A stretch of 46,416 bases of DNA from TMED14 sp041158165 (GTDB lineage: Bacteria > Bacteroidota > Bacteroidia > Flavobacteriales > Schleiferiaceae): assembly GCA_041158165.1 (NCBI GenBank), contig JBEBBW010000010.1, forward strand, positions 1-46,416. Reading direction: 5' to 3'. Below the pieces are notes generated by a model. The model saw nothing but the letters and a program-made list of their open reading frames with translations. It was not told the DNA's origin and made no database searches. How positions within the stretch are numbered: position 1 is the first letter of the stretch; every line of letters begins with the position of its first letter. Shown here piece after piece: positions 46,356 through 46,416 of this stretch. The translations under genes and the position numbers were made by a program.

Positions 46356-46416
46356 ATGGAATACGACGTACTGGTATTGGGCTCCGGCCCCGGCGGTTAT
46401 GTAGCCGCGATCCGCG
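46356..46416 (+). CDS. lpd: Dihydrolipoyl dehydrogenase, 5' end only
   Basis: Twenty codons before the window edge read MEYDVLVLGSGPGGYVAAIR, the FAD-binding N-terminus typical of dihydrolipoyl dehydrogenase (E3 of 2-oxoacid dehydrogenase complexes). Other pyridine-nucleotide disulfide oxidoreductases share this motif, but the GSGPGGYVAAIR form is most typical of Lpd. Confidence 0.8.
   Translation, partial: MEYDVLVLGSGPGGYVAAIR

Noticed and set aside
1..46416. tRNA, rRNA, insertion sequences or prophage genes
   Set aside because: No cloverleaf, rRNA-like sequence, transposase, integrase or phage structural gene was recognised in any gap or frame.

Overview
The window is a gene-dense, roughly 57-58 percent GC stretch of a Bacteroidota chromosome, most likely a Flavobacteriales/Cryomorphaceae-Schleiferiaceae-type bacterium (family level is inference). 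Pointers are the TAnnTTTG-type -7 promoter elements, near absence of Shine-Dalgarno sequences, Bacteroidota-restricted families (DUF4293, DUF4920, DUF5777, the SGCSID protein), Rho with a long disordered arginine-rich insert, a carotenoid CruF-like enzyme and a possible type IX secretion C-terminal domain. About 50 genes are present; no rRNA, tRNA, insertion sequence, prophage or CRISPR array was seen. No gene-free stretch reaches 300 bases; the largest is the repeat-bearing 34282-34463.

Layout. 1-4000: a partial anchored protein, a carotenoid enzyme, dnaX and NADP isocitrate dehydrogenase. 3986-8766: two GT2 glycosyltransferases, a sulfotransferase and a Wzm/Wzt-like polysaccharide ABC exporter. 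8759-14637: MacB-like permease, a secreted protein, aconitase and an MFS transporter. 14659-17105: a compact four-gene operon of a c-type heme lipoprotein, YceI, a DUF5777 outer-membrane barrel and a diheme lipoprotein. 17173-24059: L-2-hydroxyglutarate oxidase, a zinc deacylase, purB, an HsdR_N-like nuclease domain protein, a PlsC acyltransferase, a lipoprotein and Mpl. 24061-28676: pyrR-pyrB with a STAS-like partner, RNase Z and rho. 28804-34281: DUF4293, phosphoesterase, truA, an ABC exporter, a membrane protein, a TIGR01777 epimerase and a conserved unknown. 34464-37644: ilvE diverging from a DUF4920 / cytochrome lipoprotein / MnmC-like methyltransferase / Nudix operon. 37648-42887: a six-gene minus-strand operon (amidase, MCE protein, Fe-S membrane oxidoreductase, HAD phosphatase, CCG-domain protein, SGCSID protein), divergent from lptD. 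The end holds a TrpG/PabA glutamine amidotransferase, RidA and the start of lpd.

The most interesting signals: (1) an A10 slippery run in dnaX exactly at the end of domain III, with an immediate -1 frame stop, which would yield a gamma-like short subunit; (2) -7 elements placed only 4-8 nt before many start codons, implying leaderless or ultra-short leaders, including divergent pairs whose start codons overlap and whose promoters lie inside each other's coding sequence; (3) the heme lipoprotein/YceI/DUF5777 operon as an uncharacterised envelope redox module; (4) octamer and heptamer repeat arrays that start at stop codons at convergent gene ends; (5) DnaX lacking its zinc module.
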